In this document: positions 25,126 to 33,581 of the stretch, piece by piece
How positions within the stretch are numbered: position 1 is the stretch's first letter
How the letters are laid out: every line of letters starts with the position of its first letter
NCBI GenBank assembly: GCA_004366385.1
Contig: ML178785.1
Location: 1-64,000 of the forward strand
Reading direction: 5' to 3'
Origin: Actinomycetota bacterium
GTDB taxonomy: Bacteria; Actinomycetota; Thermoleophilia; Gaiellales; Gaiellaceae
Length of the DNA: 64,000 bases
Translations under genes and position numbers: made by a program
The notes under the pieces: model-generated
Told to the model about the DNA's origin: nothing
Database searches by the model: none
The model's input: the letters and a program-made list of their open reading frames with translations, nothing else

Positions 25126-26277
25126 GTGAAGATCGGGATCGTCGTCCCGTTCTCCTGGTCGTTCTGGGGCGCGGTCGTCGAGCACGCGGAGTCGCAGGCC
25201 GCTGCCCTCGAGGAGCTGGGACATGAGGTACGGCTGGTCATGGGCAACGACCCGCCCGGGCAGTTCACGCGCGCGCTGCACCCCCGCGTCGGACGCCACG
25301 GAGACCCGCCGCCGAACGTGATCCCCGTGGGACGCTCGGTCATCGTCCCGGCGAACGGCTCGCTCCCGAACATCGTCCTCTCGCCGCGCACGTACTTCCG
25401 CATCCACCGCGCGCTCGAGCGCGAGCGCTTCGACGTCCTCCATCTGCACGAGCCGATGACGCCGGCCATCTGCACGGCGACGCTCGTGATGGCGAGGACG
25501 CCGCTCGTCGCCACGTTTCACGCATCCGGCGACCTCGGCTGGATGCGCTATGGCGGCCCGATCTGGGGGTTCCTGATCGACCGCATCGACCACCGGATCG
25601 CCGTGTCGGAGCGGGCGCGCGAGTCACAGAACCGCTGGCTTCCCGGCGAGTACGAGGTGCTCCCGAACGGGGTTCTCGTTCCCGAGGAGGCGCCTGCGGG
25701 CGACCGCGAGCACCGGATCGTGTTCGCCGGGCGGCAGGAGCCGCGAAAGGGTCTCCAGGTGCTCCTGCGCGCCTGGCCCGAGCTCCGGCGCCGGACGGGG
25801 CTGCGCCTGACCGTGGCGGGCGCCGACCCGCTCGCGGTCCGGTTGCTCCTCGCACGCCTCGGGGTGTCGGACGAGGGCATCGACGTCGTCGGCTTCCTGA
25901 GCCAGGAGGAGCTGACGGAGACGTTGCTGCGCTCGAAGGCCCTCGTCGCGCCGTCGCTCGGGCAGGAGAGCTTCGGGATGGTGCTGACCCGCGCCTTCGC
26001 CTGCGCGCTGCCGGCGGTCGCCTCCGACATCCCCGGGTACCGGGAGGTGCTCGACGAGTCGGCCTCCGTGGCCGTGCCGCCGGACGACAAGGGCGCGCTC
26101 GCGGACGCCGTCTCCGCGCTCGTGGACGACGAGCCGCGGCGTGTCGCGCTCGGGGAGGCGGCGCGCGCGCTCGCGATCGAGCGCTACTCGTGGCCCCGGA
26201 TCGCGCGAAGGCTCGAGGAGGTCTACGAGCAGGTGACCGACCGGGCCCGGGCGGGCGGAGAGGCGCGCGCGGCATGA
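25126..26277 (+). CDS. GT4 glycosyltransferase (PimA-like)
   Basis: 383 aa GT-B fold enzyme. The N-terminus KIGIVVPFSWSFWGAVVEHA and the FHASG, VSERAR and GRQEPRKGLQVLLRAW blocks resemble actinobacterial phosphatidylinositol mannosyltransferase PimA. The GT4 E-x7-E region is PSLGQESFGMVLTRAFA, placing the donor-binding Glu residues. It should act at the inner membrane face on a lipid or glycan acceptor using an NDP- or GDP-sugar. It overlaps the next gene by 4 nt. TAGGCT (25113-25118) lies 7 nt before GTG 25126. Confidence 0.87.
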   Translation: MKIGIVVPFSWSFWGAVVEHAESQAAALEELGHEVRLVMGNDPPGQFTRALHPRVGRHGDPPPNVIPVGRSVIVPANGSLPNIVLSPRTYFRIHRALERERFDVLHLHEPMTPAICTATLVMARTPLVATFHASGDLGWMRYGGPIWGFLIDRIDHRIAVSERARESQNRWLPGEYEVLPNGVLVPEEAPAGDREHRIVFAGRQEPRKGLQVLLRAWPELRRRTGLRLTVAGADPLAVRLLLARLGVSDEGIDVVGFLSQEELTETLLRSKALVAPSLGQESFGMVLTRAFACALPAVASDIPGYREVLDESASVAVPPDDKGALADAVSALVDDEPRRVALGEAARALAIERYSWPRIARRLEEVYEQVTDRARAGGEARAA

Positions 26278-27362
26278 AGCTGTTGGGGCGCGCGTGGGGC
26301 AGCATCTGGGTGCAGGCGGGCGTCCTCGTGGCGCTCGTCCTGGTCGCGCTCACCGTCCTCTGGTGGCGCGGCCCCGACTGGGGCGCGGTCTGGGACGCGT
26401 TCCACATCGTCACCTGGAGCTGGATCGCGCTGGCGCTGGGGCTGAACGTCGTCTCGACGCTGTTCCGCGCGCTCTCGTGGCGGATGACGCTCGGGCAGGC
26501 GCTTCCGCAGGAGCACCAGCCGCAGCTCGTCCACGTCCTCTCTGCGTTCGGCGTCGGCCTCTTCGCGAACGCGGTCGTCCCCGGGCGGCTCGGCGAGCTC
26601 GCGCGCGTCGCCGTGCTCCGCCGCCACCTTCCCGACGCGCCGCCGGGGACGAGCGCGGCGCTCGTGGGGAGCGTCTTCGCGCACCGGCTCTTCGACCTCG
26701 TCCCGGCGACCATCCTCGTCGTCTGGGTGCTGCTGACGGCGGAGGTCCCGCACTGGGCAATCGTCGCGCTGCTGATCGTCGCCGCGGTCGGCCTCGCGCT
26801 CTTCACCGTCGCCTGGATGAGCGCGAAGCGCGGCCATCGGCCCGTGATGCGCGACGGGGTGAGCTCCGTCCGGCACCTGCTGAGCATGGCCCGGCAGGGG
26901 CTGACCGTGCTGAAGGAGCCGCTCCCGCTGGCGGCCGCGGTGCTCCTCCAGTGCCTCGGCTGGCTGATGCAGCTGCTCGCGGTGTTCGTGACCATGCAGG
27001 CGTTCGGGATCGACGCGCCGCTGCCGGCCGCCGGCCTCGTGCTCGTCCTCATGAACATCGCGACGATCGTCCCGCTCTGGCCCGGGAACGTCGGGCTCGT
27101 GCAGGCGGCGGTTGCGCTCCCGCTCCGCAACTACGGCGTCCCGTACGCGACCGGCTTCGCGTTCGGCCTCGTCCTCCAGGCGCTCGAGATGCTGTGCGGC
27201 GTCGGGCTCGGGCTGATCGCGCTCGCGCGCGAGGGGATCTCGGTCGCGGTGCTGCGGCGCATGAGCGACGACGATGAGCCGCGCGACGTCGACGGGGTGC
27301 ACGAGCTGATGGAGGACCTCGAGCCCGAGTCGGCCCGTGAGGCCGCTTCTCTCTCCCGCTAG
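26274..27362 (+). CDS. YbhN/AglD-type flippase-like membrane protein
   Basis: 362 aa from ATG 26274, overlapping the glycosyltransferase stop by 4 nt. About eight transmembrane helices of the LPG-synthase-TM/UPF0104 family; hallmarks are NVVSTLFRALSWRM, GLFANAVVPGRLGELARVAVLRR, AHRLFDLVPATILV and IVPLWPGNVGLVQAAVALPL. Such proteins pair with GT4 enzymes in glycolipid or polyprenyl-glycan export, which matches this overlap. There is no aminoacyl-transferase domain, so it is not MprF. The start at 26190 seen by a longest-ORF rule is too early. Confidence 0.88.
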   Translation: MKLLGRAWGSIWVQAGVLVALVLVALTVLWWRGPDWGAVWDAFHIVTWSWIALALGLNVVSTLFRALSWRMTLGQALPQEHQPQLVHVLSAFGVGLFANAVVPGRLGELARVAVLRRHLPDAPPGTSAALVGSVFAHRLFDLVPATILVVWVLLTAEVPHWAIVALLIVAAVGLALFTVAWMSAKRGHRPVMRDGVSSVRHLLSMARQGLTVLKEPLPLAAAVLLQCLGWLMQLLAVFVTMQAFGIDAPLPAAGLVLVLMNIATIVPLWPGNVGLVQAAVALPLRNYGVPYATGFAFGLVLQALEMLCGVGLGLIALAREGISVAVLRRMSDDDEPRDVDGVHELMEDLEPESAREAASLSR

Positions 27363-28341
27363 CCTCAAGGGCGTCCTGACCGCGGCCGAGGCCGCGGCGG
27401 CGCTCGCGGAGGGCTTCGGCGGCGGGGACGAGCTACCGGTCGCGGACGGCGGGGAGGGGACGGCCGAGGTGGTGTTCAGGGCGCTCGGAGGGGAGTGGCG
27501 GAGCGCGCAGGTGGCCGATCCGCTCGGGCGGCGGGTCGAGGGGCGGTGGCTCGTGGTGCCGGACGTCTGCGCGGTCGTCGAGGCGGCAAGCGCGATCGGC
27601 CTTCCGCTGCTCGCCGTCGACGAGCGAGACCCGCTGCGGGCGAGCAGTCGCGGCCTCGGGCAGCTCATCGTGGAAGCGATCGAGAGTGCGCCGAAGTGGC
27701 TGCTCGTCGGACTGGGAGGTACGGCGACCGTGGACGGCGGCGCCGGCCTGTTGCAGGTCGTCAAGGCGCTGCCCGACACGACCACCGCCCTCTACGACGT
27801 CGGCACGCGTCTCCCCGATGCCGCGAGGCTGTTCGGTCCGCAGAAGGGCGCCTCGCCGGACGACGTTCGTACGTTGGAGCGAAATCTGCGCTCGATGACG
27901 GAGCTGCGGCCGTTCGCCGAGCTGCCCGGCTCCGGCGCTGCAGGCGGGCTCGGCGCAGCTCTCGCGTCGCTCGGCGCCGACCTCGTGCCGGGAGCGGCGA
28001 CCGTGCTCGATTTGATCGGTTTCGACGAAGCGCTCGTCGGCTGCGACCTGGTCGTCACGGGCGAGGGCGCGGTGGACGCGACGACGCTCGAGGGGAAGGC
28101 GCCGTTCGAGGTCGCGCGGCGGGCGCGCGAGGCGGGCGTCCGCTGCGTCGTCTTCGGAGGCCGCGTGGAGGTCGAGATCGAGGGCGCCGAGACGGTCGCG
28201 CTCTCGGGCGATCCGGCGCGGGCGCGAGCGGATCTGGTGGAGCTCGGGCGGGCGCTCGCCGCGGGTGGAGGGTCGGGCACGCCCGGCCCCTACCACGACC
28301 TACGAGCACGGCCGCAGGGCGACAGACCTCCGGCGTCGTAG
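27337..28341 (+). CDS. glxK: Glycerate kinase
   Basis: 334 aa of the GckA/GlxK (type I) glycerate kinase family: SLKGVLTAAEAAAALAEGF at the N-terminus, PVADGGEGTAEV, LLVGLGGTATVDGGAGLL, GSGAAGGLGAAL and VTGEGAVDATTLEGKAP. It phosphorylates D-glycerate to 2-phosphoglycerate. It begins at GTG 27337, 26 nt inside the preceding gene, so is translationally coupled. The last 20 or so residues (PYHDLRARPQGDRPPAS) are unlike the family and run into a repeat at 28338-28364, suggesting the original stop was lost or moved. Confidence 0.88.
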   Translation: MRPLLSPASLKGVLTAAEAAAALAEGFGGGDELPVADGGEGTAEVVFRALGGEWRSAQVADPLGRRVEGRWLVVPDVCAVVEAASAIGLPLLAVDERDPLRASSRGLGQLIVEAIESAPKWLLVGLGGTATVDGGAGLLQVVKALPDTTTALYDVGTRLPDAARLFGPQKGASPDDVRTLERNLRSMTELRPFAELPGSGAAGGLGAALASLGADLVPGAATVLDLIGFDEALVGCDLVVTGEGAVDATTLEGKAPFEVARRAREAGVRCVVFGGRVEVEIEGAETVALSGDPARARADLVELGRALAAGGGSGTPGPYHDLRARPQGDRPPAS

Positions 28342-28364
28342 GGGCGAGGCTTGCCTCGCCTTCG
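28338..28364 (+). repeat. Convergent-end repeat, copy 2 (GTAGGGGCGAGGC family)
   Basis: Matches the minus strand of 2416-2442 at 24 of 27 positions. It contains a perfect inverted repeat GGCGAGGC-TT-GCCTCGCC (28343-28360). It overlaps the glycerate kinase stop codon and lies 19 nt before the stop of the convergent cNMP-binding gene. It could fold as a hairpin in transcripts from either side. Confidence 0.65.
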
Positions 28365-28383
28365 CGGACCGCGGCGCCCGGGT

Positions 28384-28794
28384 CTAGCGGCTCTCGGCGG
28401 CCTCGAGGCGGTCCGCCATCGCCTCGAGCAGCTTCCACGCGACCTCGGGCCGCGCTTCCACGAACGGGCGGAAGACGAACACGGGGAGCCCGTACGTGCG
28501 CAGCTCGGTGAGCGCCTTCACGCTCGCCGTGCGCGGGCGGCGGTCGATCAGCGCGATCTCGCCGAACGAGTTGCCGGGGCCGAGGCGGCCCACCTCCTGG
28601 CCCTGCACCTCGACGCTCGCCTCGCCGCTCTCCACGACGAAGAACATGAGCCCGCCCTCGCCCTCGAGCGCGATCGGGTCGCCGGGGTTGAACCGGCGCT
28701 CGTTGAACTCCTCGGCGAGGCTCTCGAGCTGGCGGTCGTCGAGGCCGGCGAAGAGCGAGACCTTGCGCAGAAGGTCAGGAGTCGGCTTGGCCAT
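28384..28794 (-). CDS. Cyclic-nucleotide-binding domain protein
   Basis: 136 aa from ATG 28794 (an ATG at 28806 would add four residues). A single cNMP-binding beta-roll: LFAGLDDRQLESLAEEF, the phosphate-binding cassette GNSFGEIALIDRRPRTASV with the Glu and Arg that hold cAMP or cGMP, then helices ending AWKLLEAMADRLEAAE. No DNA-binding HTH or other effector is attached, so it is a stand-alone receptor module. With two class III cyclase genes 10-14 kb away it could read their product. TATGAAT upstream may be its -10. Confidence 0.87.
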   Translation of the reverse strand: MAKPTPDLLRKVSLFAGLDDRQLESLAEEFNERRFNPGDPIALEGEGGLMFFVVESGEASVEVQGQEVGRLGPGNSFGEIALIDRRPRTASVKALTELRTYGLPVFVFRPFVEARPEVAWKLLEAMADRLEAAESR

Positions 28795-28827
28795 GGGCCG
28801 ATTCATACACGAATGGCACCCGTTCTG

Positions 28828-29028
28828 TCACGTGGTCGGGTCGGCGGGCGACAGCTCCTCGATTCGCAGCTCGGCTGCCTCGAGCCTCGCGACGCACGCC
28901 CGGTACAGCTCCTCGCCGCGCCGGAAGAGCGCGATCGCGTCGTCGACCGCCACGTCTCCCCGCTCGAGCCGCGTAACGATCTCCTCCAGCTCGCGCTGCA
29001 GGGTCTCGAACGACGCCTCCTCGCTCAT
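28828..29028 (-). CDS. xseB: Exodeoxyribonuclease VII small subunit
   Basis: 66 aa, the normal XseB length. SFETLQRELEEIVTRLERGDVAVDDAIALFRRGEEL is the family's defining helical hairpin. Several copies bind one XseA to form exonuclease VII, which degrades single-stranded DNA in both directions during repair. ATG 29028 overlaps the xseA stop by 4 nt, so the subunits are translationally coupled, large before small. Confidence 0.95.
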   Translation of the reverse strand: MSEEASFETLQRELEEIVTRLERGDVAVDDAIALFRRGEELYRACVARLEAAELRIEELSPADPTT

Positions 29029-30179
29029 TGCCGCACCTCCTCGACGCGGGCGCCGAGCTCGCCCGACGCGAGCTGGATCTCGAGGGCGTCTCCGGGCGCG
29101 ACGGCCGCGGCTTCGCGCAGCGCCTCGCCGCCGGCGCGCACGATCGCGTAGCCGCGCGCGAGCGTCCCGTGCGGCGAGAGCGCCTGCAACCGCGCGCCCG
29201 TGTGGTCGAGGCTCGCGCGGCGCCGCTCGAGCAGGAGCCTCGGCGCCCGGTGGAGCCTGTCGCCGAGCCGCGCGAGACGGGTCGTGTCGCGCTCGAGCGC
29301 CGAGCGGAGAGACTGGCGGAGGCGGCGGCGGGTGGCATCGAGAGCTGCGCGCAGCTCTGTCGCGTCCGGGACGACGAGCGACGCCGCGGCGGTCGGGGTC
29401 GCGGCGCGCGCGTCTGCCGCGAGGTCGCAGAGGGGCGTGTCCTGCTCGTGCCCGACCGCGGAGACCACTGGCACCGGCGAGGCCGCCACGGCGCGAACGA
29501 CGCTCTCGGAGCTGAACGGGAGCAGGTCCTCGAAGCTGCCGCCGCCGCGGGCGAGCACGACCACGTCGACTTCCGGGTGGGTCGCGACCGCGCGCAGCGC
29601 GGCCACGATCGCCTCGTCTGCGCCCTTGCCCTGGACGCGCGTCTCGCAGACGACGACCGCGGTCCCAGGGAAGCGTCGGCCGAGCGTCGTCACGAGATCG
29701 CCGCGCGCCGCCGCGTCCGCTCCGGTGACGATGCCGACCGCGCGCGGCACCGCCGGCAGCCGCCGCTTGCGCTCGGCCGCGAAGAGCCCCTCCGCCGCGA
29801 GCTTCCGTTTGCGCTCCTCGATCGCCGCGAGGTGCCCGCCCACGCCGACGCGCTCGATCGTCGTCGCGCGCAGCGCGAGCTCGCCCTTCAGCTCGTATAG
29901 CTCCGCCCGTCCCGCGGTGTGCACGGTCTCGCCCTCCGCGAGACCCAGCTCGAGCCGATCGTAGGTCGTCCTCGGGATCGTGACGCTCAGCGTCGCCCCG
30001 GTCTTCGGGTCCTTGAGCGTGAGGAACACCGTCGCCCAGGCCGGGTTGCGCCTGAGCTCGGTGACCTCTCCCTCGACCCAGACCGACGGCAGCTTCCGGA
30101 GCCACACGGAGACGCCGCGGTTGAAGGCGGAGACACTGAACACCTTCCGGTCGCCGTGCAGCACGTGCTCCACCTTCAC
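29025..30179 (-). CDS. xseA: Exodeoxyribonuclease VII large subunit
   Basis: 384 aa, catalytic subunit. The N-terminal OB-fold has VWVEGEVTELRRNPAWATVFLTLKD; the catalytic domain has VGIVTGADAAARGDLVTTLGRRFP and VDVVVLARGGGSFEDLLPFSSESVVRAV with SAVGHEQDTPLCDLAADARAATPTAAA. The C-terminal coiled coil is shorter than in E. coli XseA (456 aa), as is common in Actinobacteria. Start GTG 30179; TACGCT (minus, 30186-30191) sits 6 nt upstream. Confidence 0.95.
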   Translation of the reverse strand: MKVEHVLHGDRKVFSVSAFNRGVSVWLRKLPSVWVEGEVTELRRNPAWATVFLTLKDPKTGATLSVTIPRTTYDRLELGLAEGETVHTAGRAELYELKGELALRATTIERVGVGGHLAAIEERKRKLAAEGLFAAERKRRLPAVPRAVGIVTGADAAARGDLVTTLGRRFPGTAVVVCETRVQGKGADEAIVAALRAVATHPEVDVVVLARGGGSFEDLLPFSSESVVRAVAASPVPVVSAVGHEQDTPLCDLAADARAATPTAAASLVVPDATELRAALDATRRRLRQSLRSALERDTTRLARLGDRLHRAPRLLLERRRASLDHTGARLQALSPHGTLARGYAIVRAGGEALREAAAVAPGDALEIQLASGELGARVEEVRQ

Positions 30180-30198
30180 GGCCGGAGCGTATCGGCGC

Positions 30199-30402
30199 TT
30201 ACAGCAGGATCTCGGCCGCCGTGGTGGGGTCGCAGCCGCGCGTCACGAGCTCGACCGCGTCGTGGAGGTCGACCTCGCTACCGGCGATCCGCTCGGCCAG
30301 GTGCACGGGGTAGCCGGCCTCGATCAGCACGTGCAGGCGCCAGCTCTCCACCTTCGCGGGCTCGTTCTCGTTCCACAGGGGAGCTTCGGTCGTCTCGGCC
30401 AT
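30199..30402 (-). CDS. Small conserved-looking helical protein
   Basis: 67 aa. The core WRLHVLIEAGYPVHLAERIAGSEVDLHDAVELVTRGCDPTTAAEILL reads as a compact three-helix unit with conserved Trp, Gly and Cys, and I recall similar short proteins in many Actinobacteria. No function is known to me. It is 19 nt upstream of xseA in the same orientation, which may mean co-transcription. Confidence 0.75.
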   Translation of the reverse strand: MAETTEAPLWNENEPAKVESWRLHVLIEAGYPVHLAERIAGSEVDLHDAVELVTRGCDPTTAAEILL

Positions 30403-30459
30403 GGCGTGGGATTCGGTGTCCTAGAGACGTTCCCTGCGCGAGATAGTTGGCGGAGGAGG

Positions 30460-31473
30460 TCAGACGCCCGCGGACGAGCGGGACGCCTCGATCCGGCGCG
30501 CGAGCTCCACGATCCGGTCGTCGAGCCGCTGCGACGCGGCGTCGGCAGCCTGCTGGAGCTGATCCGCGATCAGGCCGTCCGCGCGGCGCAGGAACGCCTC
30601 GCTCGTGCGGTCGAGCTCCTCGCGGAGCCGCTTCGCGGCCTCCTCGCGGATCGCCTTCATGCGGTTCTCGAACTCGAGGGCGCCAGCCGCGCTCAGGCGC
30701 TCGACCTCCCGGGCGGTCTCGCGTTCGAGCTCCGCCACCTGCCTGCGCTCGAGCTCCGCGAAGGCGCTCTCGATCCGCTGGCGCGCCTCGCTCTCCGCCC
30801 GGTCGACGTGCTCGGCGACGGCGTGCTCGTGCTGCCGCAGGCGCTCCATCACCTCGTCGATCGCGCGCCGGCGGTCGTCGGTCTGGGACTGGAGCTCGTC
30901 GAGCGCCTGCGTGAGCGCCTCCTTCGCGGTCCGCTCCAGCTCGTCGCGGAGCCGGATCGCCGCCGCGCGCTGCTGGTCGGCGGTCGTCCCGAGCTCCTCG
31001 GCCTCGGCCTCGATCCGCGCCTCGACCGACGCGATCTGCTGCCGCTGCCGCTGCTCGAGCGTCGTGACCTCGTCCTCGAGCGCCCGCTGGGCGCGCTCGA
31101 GGTCGGACTCCCACGCGCGCAGACGCTCCTCGGCGCGGCGCTCGACCGCTGCCACCATCTCCGCGAGCCGGTCGGAGAGCTCGCGCTCGCGCACGGCCAG
31201 CTCACCGCGGCGCTGATCCGAGATGCGCCGCTCCTCGGCGGTGTACGCCGACATGGCGTCGGCGTGCGCGCGGGAGATCGCGACGCGCAGCAGCTCGATC
31301 TGCTTCGCGGTCTCCTCCTCGGCCGCGCTGCGCACTGCCCGGCGAGCCTCGGCGATCAGCTGGTCGGTCCGGGCCGCGCGCGCCCGCGAGCGGCGGAGCA
31401 GGAGCACGAGGACGCCGGCGAGGACGAGCGAGGCGACGAGGGCCGCGAGCAGGATCCAGCCGATCAGCGGCAC
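30460..31473 (-). CDS. Membrane-anchored long coiled-coil protein
   Basis: 337 aa. One N-terminal transmembrane helix (LIGWILLAALVASLVLAGVLVLLL), then basic residues, then about 290 residues of almost unbroken Ala/Glu/Arg heptads (for example LEQRQRQQIASVEARIEAEAEEL). No catalytic motif is visible. The architecture recalls RmuC- or DivIVA-like scaffolds without their conserved domains, so the role is unknown. GTG 31473 has TAGAGT (minus, 31480-31485) 6 nt upstream. Confidence 0.8.
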   Translation of the reverse strand: MPLIGWILLAALVASLVLAGVLVLLLRRSRARAARTDQLIAEARRAVRSAAEEETAKQIELLRVAISRAHADAMSAYTAEERRISDQRRGELAVRERELSDRLAEMVAAVERRAEERLRAWESDLERAQRALEDEVTTLEQRQRQQIASVEARIEAEAEELGTTADQQRAAAIRLRDELERTAKEALTQALDELQSQTDDRRRAIDEVMERLRQHEHAVAEHVDRAESEARQRIESAFAELERRQVAELERETAREVERLSAAGALEFENRMKAIREEAAKRLREELDRTSEAFLRRADGLIADQLQQAADAASQRLDDRIVELARRIEASRSSAGV

Positions 31474-31482
31474 GCGACCACT

Positions 31483-32283
31483 CTAGAGGCGGGCGGCGAC
31501 GAGGGCCGCGGCGAGGAGCACGGTGGCGAGGGCGAGGAGCCGCAGCGCCCGCTCCTCGGTGTCGATCAGGCGCTGCGCGTCGAGCGGCTCGCGCGTCCCG
31601 TCCGCGAGCTCGAGCTCGCCGTCCACGGCCGTCACGCGACGGCGGAGGTGACGCACGTGGTTCGAGAGCGTCCGCTGCGCGAGGGAGAGGACGACTGCGA
31701 ACGCCGCCGCGAGGACGGCCGCGACGCCGATCTCCCCGGCGACCGCCACGTACCCGCAGAGCACCGGGAACCCGCCCCACGCGAGCCCGAACCAGAGGTC
31801 GCTGTGGAAGCGTCCGCCGGCGAGCTCGAGGTTGTAGGCGACGACGAGGAAGAGGCCGATCGGGACGAGGAGCGCGAGCCACGGCTCGAACAGCGCCGCG
31901 CCCGCGAGCCCGATCGCGCAGGCGGCGGCGATCGAGGCGGCGGCGAGGGCGACGAGCATGCGGTCGGGGATCGCCGTGCGCAGCGGACGGCCGCTGAGCT
32001 CGTCGAGCGCGTGTGCGCCGATCCCGACCGCGAGCGCGAACGCGGCGACCGCCGCTCCCAGCCGTCCCCACGCGACCACGGGCGCCAGGCAGCCGCCGAT
32101 CACGACGTAGGAGAGGTGCCAGGCGGTGTAGGGGGGGTGGAGCAGCGTCACGTAGTCGCGCCAGCCGCCGGGCGCGAGCGCGTAGAACGCCGGCCGCGCC
32201 GGCGTCTCGGCGTCGGCCGACCCTACTTTGTGGCTCAGAGCCACAAAGTCGTCCGGGCGGCTCTCGCTGCTGGTGCGGCTCAC
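31483..32283 (-). CDS. Polytopic membrane protein, partner of the ubiE-like gene
   Basis: 266 aa with about eight hydrophobic segments. Notable blocks are LLHPPYTAWHLSYVVIGGCLAP, GIGAHALDELSGRPLRTAIPD and LFLVVAYNLELAGGRFHSD, vaguely like the UbiA prenyltransferase fold (an acidic DELSGRPL loop), but no confirmed Asp-rich motif pair. GTG 32283 overlaps the ubiE-like stop by 4 nt. With that start, residues 13-20 (FVALSHKV) are encoded by the palindrome at 32225-32249; a later start (GTG 32151, MTLLHPPYTAW) would leave the palindrome untranslated. A quinone-pathway role is inference from context. Confidence 0.75.
   Translation of the reverse strand: MSRTSSESRPDDFVALSHKVGSADAETPARPAFYALAPGGWRDYVTLLHPPYTAWHLSYVVIGGCLAPVVAWGRLGAAVAAFALAVGIGAHALDELSGRPLRTAIPDRMLVALAAASIAAACAIGLAGAALFEPWLALLVPIGLFLVVAYNLELAGGRFHSDLWFGLAWGGFPVLCGYVAVAGEIGVAAVLAAAFAVVLSLAQRTLSNHVRHLRRRVTAVDGELELADGTREPLDAQRLIDTEERALRLLALATVLLAAALVAARL
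32225..32249. repeat. Dispersed palindrome, copy 5 (perfect 25 bp)
   Basis: Perfect 12-bp arms (ACTTTGTGGCTC and complement) around A at 32237. It is located 31 nt inside the 5' end of the 31483-32283 ORF and just after the ubiE-like gene, in a spot that may be coding or leader. Confidence 0.95.
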
Positions 32284-32966
32284 GTCCTCAGGCCCCAGAG
32301 GACGACGCCCCCGCCGAGGCTCAGGCGCCGCACCTCGATCCCGTCCACCCCGGCGTCGCGCCAGAGCGCGAGCTGCCGCTCGAGCGGGTAGCGCTCCCAG
32401 AAGTCGCGGATCGAGCCGCCGAGGAACGAGCCGACCTCATCCCAGCCCCGCCCGAGCACGCGGCCGGCGAGCGGGAGGCCGACGCCGACGTAGAGATCCC
32501 AGAGCGGCCGCGCGAGCCCGCCCGGGACGCCGAACTCGAGCGAGGCGACCAGGCCACCGGGGCGGACGACGCGCGCGAGCTCGGCCAGGGTCGCGCCGGG
32601 ATCGTCGACGTAGCGGAAGAGGTACGTGACCGTGAGGTGGTCGAAGTGCGCGTCCTCGAACGGGAGCGACTCGGCGGAGGCCTCGACGACCTCCGCGCGG
32701 CCACCGAGCCGGGCGCGGGCGACCGCGAGCATCTCCGGGCTCTGGTCGAGCGCGGTCACGCGGAAGCCGCGGCGCAGGAGCTCCGCCGAGACGAGGCCCG
32801 TCCCGGCGGCGACGTCGAGCACGTGTCCGCCGTCTCGGGGGAGTCGCGAGACGAGGAAGCGGCGCCAGCGTGGGTCCTGGCCGAGCGAGAGCGCGGCGCC
32901 GACGCGGTCGTACGTGGGGCCGAGCGGGGCGAAGAGGTCTCGCGCGTGCGCGGTGCGCGCCGACAT
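32280..32966 (-). CDS. ubiE: UbiE/MenG-type C-methyltransferase
   Basis: 228 aa class I SAM methyltransferase. FAPLGPTYDRVGAALSLGQDPRWRRFLVSRL is the UbiE/COQ5 signature, VLDVAAGTGLVSAELLRRG binds SAM, and FDHLTVTYLFRYVDDPGATLAELARVVRPGG plus ASLEFGVPGG continue the fold. Likely methylates demethylmenaquinone, since Actinobacteria use menaquinone. Start ATG 32966. Its stop overlaps the start of the membrane protein, giving a two-gene operon. Divergent from the 32984 gene with only 17 nt between starts. Confidence 0.87.
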   Translation of the reverse strand: MSARTAHARDLFAPLGPTYDRVGAALSLGQDPRWRRFLVSRLPRDGGHVLDVAAGTGLVSAELLRRGFRVTALDQSPEMLAVARARLGGRAEVVEASAESLPFEDAHFDHLTVTYLFRYVDDPGATLAELARVVRPGGLVASLEFGVPGGLARPLWDLYVGVGLPLAGRVLGRGWDEVGSFLGGSIRDFWERYPLERQLALWRDAGVDGIEVRRLSLGGGVVLWGLRT

Positions 32967-32983
32967 CGGCCTATTGTGGCGGC

Positions 32984-33541
32984 GTGGCGTTGGCAGACGA
33001 CATCGAGCGCGCCGCCGGGCTCGCCGCGGAGGCTGCCGGGGAGGGCGGCGACGTCGTCTCGGGCGTGATCGCGACCGAGCCGCAGCCCGGGGCGCGCGTC
33101 TACCTCTGCTCGTTCGACGGCGCGGACGGGTTTCGGAGCTGGCTCGCGGTGCGCGAGGACGGGTCGGCGGTCGAGTCCCGCGTGGAGCTGCGCGAGGCCG
33201 TCTCGATCGCCGCGCTCTGCGAGGTGGCCGCGGATGCGGCCGGAGGCGGAGACCTCGACACACTGATCTCGAGCCTGGAGCGGCTGCGGCTCGCCGAGGC
33301 GCCCGAGGGAATCGAGCTCGCGGAGGAGGCGGCGCGTGCGCTGCGCGACGTCGTCGGCGAGCCGCCCCGGCTCGCGACGCCGGCGCTGCTCGACGAGATC
33401 GGCGCGGCGACGCGCCGGCTCGAGCGTGAGCTCGATCCCACCGGCGGCTCGCCGTTCGCGGCCGCGCTGAAGTCTGCGCAGGATGCCGTGGCCGAGCTGC
33501 AGCGCGAGCTCGAGGCGGGGTACCGGGTCGAGCTGACGTGA
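32984..33541 (+). CDS. Uncharacterised acidic protein
   Basis: 185 aa from GTG 32984, with TATTGT (32972-32977) 6 nt upstream. Sequence features: an alpha/beta region (GARVYLCSFDGADGFRSWLAVREDGSAV) followed by Leu/Glu/Ala-rich helices (ISSLERLRLAEAPEGIELAEEAARALRDVV; AVAELQRELEAGY). No membrane segment, cofactor site or known motif. A role cannot be inferred. Confidence 0.75.
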   Translation: MALADDIERAAGLAAEAAGEGGDVVSGVIATEPQPGARVYLCSFDGADGFRSWLAVREDGSAVESRVELREAVSIAALCEVAADAAGGGDLDTLISSLERLRLAEAPEGIELAEEAARALRDVVGEPPRLATPALLDEIGAATRRLERELDPTGGSPFAAALKSAQDAVAELQRELEAGYRVELT

Positions 33542-33581
33542 CCGGCGCGGGCGGGCCGGGCCCGGCCCCTACAATCCCGGC

